A model generated the notes under the pieces. The model searched no databases. It was not told the origin of the DNA and saw only the letters and a list, made by a program, of their open reading frames with translations. Below are positions 6,566-7,318 of a stretch of DNA of 7,318 bases, in pieces. This DNA comes from Gammaproteobacteria bacterium. Lineage in GTDB: Bacteria; Pseudomonadota; Gammaproteobacteria; Thiohalorhabdales; Thiohalorhabdaceae. The DNA lies in assembly GCA_018609925.1 (NCBI GenBank), contig JAHEOG010000079.1:1-7318 (forward strand). The letters are read 5' to 3'. The stretch's first letter is position 1. Every line of letters begins with the position of its first letter. Made by a program: the position numbers and the translations under genes.

Positions 6566-7318
6566 TTGCGCTACCTGGTTACCGGCGCGGCCGGATTCAT
6601 CGGCAGCTTCGTCGCCCGCCGCCTGCTGGATCGCGGCGACGAGGTGATCGGGCTCGACAACCTCACCCCCTACTACGAGGTGGCCCTGAAGGAGGCCCGG
6701 CTGGACGGCCTGCGTTCGGAGACGGGCTTCAACGAGCTGCGCCTGGACCTCGCCGATCGGGAGGGGGTGGCGGAGGCCTTTGCGCACTACCGCCCGGAGC
6801 GGGTTATCCACCTCGCCGCCCAGGCCGGGGTCCGCTACAGCCTGGAGAACCCGCACGCCTACGCCGACAGCAATCTGGAGGGCCTGCTCAACGTCCTGGA
6901 GGGGTGCCGGCACCAGGAGGTGGCGCACCTGGTCCTGGCCTCCAGCAGCTCCGTCTACGGCGCCAACACCCGCCTGCCCTTCTCGGTCCACGATACGGTG
7001 GACCACCCGGTCTCCCTGTATGCGGCCACCAAGAAGGGTGGGGAGCTCATGGCCCATACCTACACCCACCTCTACCGCATCCCGACGACGGGGCTCCGCT
7101 TCTTCACCGTCTACGGGCCGTGGGGCCGCCCCGACATGGCCTACTTCCGGTTTGCTCGGGCCATCGTCGCGGGCGATGCCATCGAGGTCTACAACCACGG
7201 GCGGATGCAGCGGGACTTCACCTACATCGACGACGCGGTGGAGGCCGTGGTGCGCGTGTCGGATCGGCTGCCCGAGCCGGATCCGGTCTGGTCGGGGGAG
7301 GATCCCGATCCTGCCACC
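6566..7318 (+). CDS. NAD-dependent nucleotide-sugar epimerase, probable UDP-glucuronate 4-epimerase, 3' partial
   Basis: 251 codons are visible to the window end, out of about 330-340 usual for the family. The TTG at 6566 gives an N-terminus MRYLVTGAAGFIG, with the NAD-binding TGxxGxxG motif right at the start as the extended short-chain dehydrogenase family requires. HLAAQAGVRYSLENPHAY (residues about 86-103) is typical. The catalytic set is the serine stretch in ASSSSVYG (S126-S129) and YAATK (Y152, K156). GLRFFTVYGPWGRPDMAYF and NHGRMQRDFTYIDD match the UDP-glucuronate 4-epimerase (CapI/LspL-type) group and not GalE, from memory of those proteins. It would convert UDP-glucuronate to UDP-galacturonate. 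Position directly after ugd, the source of UDP-glucuronate, supports this substrate. A related 4-epimerase acting on another UDP-sugar cannot be excluded. The first part is not an ATG frame, so it is easy for gene callers to miss. Confidence 0.9.
   Translation, partial: MRYLVTGAAGFIGSFVARRLLDRGDEVIGLDNLTPYYEVALKEARLDGLRSETGFNELRLDLADREGVAEAFAHYRPERVIHLAAQAGVRYSLENPHAYADSNLEGLLNVLEGCRHQEVAHLVLASSSSVYGANTRLPFSVHDTVDHPVSLYAATKKGGELMAHTYTHLYRIPTTGLRFFTVYGPWGRPDMAYFRFARAIVAGDAIEVYNHGRMQRDFTYIDDAVEAVVRVSDRLPEPDPVWSGEDPDPAT

Noticed and set aside
6197..7198. Minus-strand open frame of 333 codons opposite ugd and the epimerase
   Set aside because: It is antisense to two genes with complete catalytic motifs; its composition is Arg/Gly/Pro-rich, as expected of a shadow of GC-ending codons.

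Overview
The window is high-GC, gene-dense bacterial chromosome with third-codon positions dominated by G and C. The gene content and protein style suggest a proteobacterium, possibly a gammaproteobacterium of the halophilic or Ectothiorhodospira-like kind. That placement is an inference from memory of the families, not a search result. No mobile element, tRNA, rRNA or CRISPR array was seen, and no stretch above 300 bases lacks a gene.

Left block (1-4516, + strand): the conserved stress/sporulation-associated trio. It consists of prkA (AAA+ protein related to YeaG, 5' end cut by the window edge), yeaH/yhbH (DUF444, von Willebrand A-like fold) and spoVR (YcgB family). A strong intrinsic terminator lies between prkA and yeaH. 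The 105 bases after it, up to the yeaH start, carry two small dyads but no promoter I can defend. yeaH and spoVR are 41 bases apart and look co-transcribed. In the known families these three proteins are genetically and functionally linked: they are induced in stationary phase or nitrogen starvation in enterobacteria, and in sporulation in Bacillus. The PrkA here resembles the Bacillus form more than E. coli YeaG.

Middle (4557-5078, - strand): one small membrane protein of the DUF1269-like type with two glycine-rich transmembrane segments. It converges on spoVR across 40 bases in which no clear terminator is visible. It diverges from the next block across a 142-base region that contains a perfect 7-bp inverted repeat.

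Right block (5221-7318, + strand): ugd (UDP-glucose 6-dehydrogenase) followed after one base by a nucleotide-sugar epimerase of the UDP-glucuronate 4-epimerase type, cut by the window end. Together they would convert UDP-glucose to UDP-glucuronate and then to UDP-galacturonate, a usual start of a capsule, exopolysaccharide or LPS sugar operon. Both genes appear to begin with TTG, and spoVR begins with GTG.

I found no convincing undescribed system. The most notable points are a Cys/His cluster in PrkA, a putative metal-binding quartet in SpoVR, the terminator splitting the trio, and the two consecutive TTG starts.
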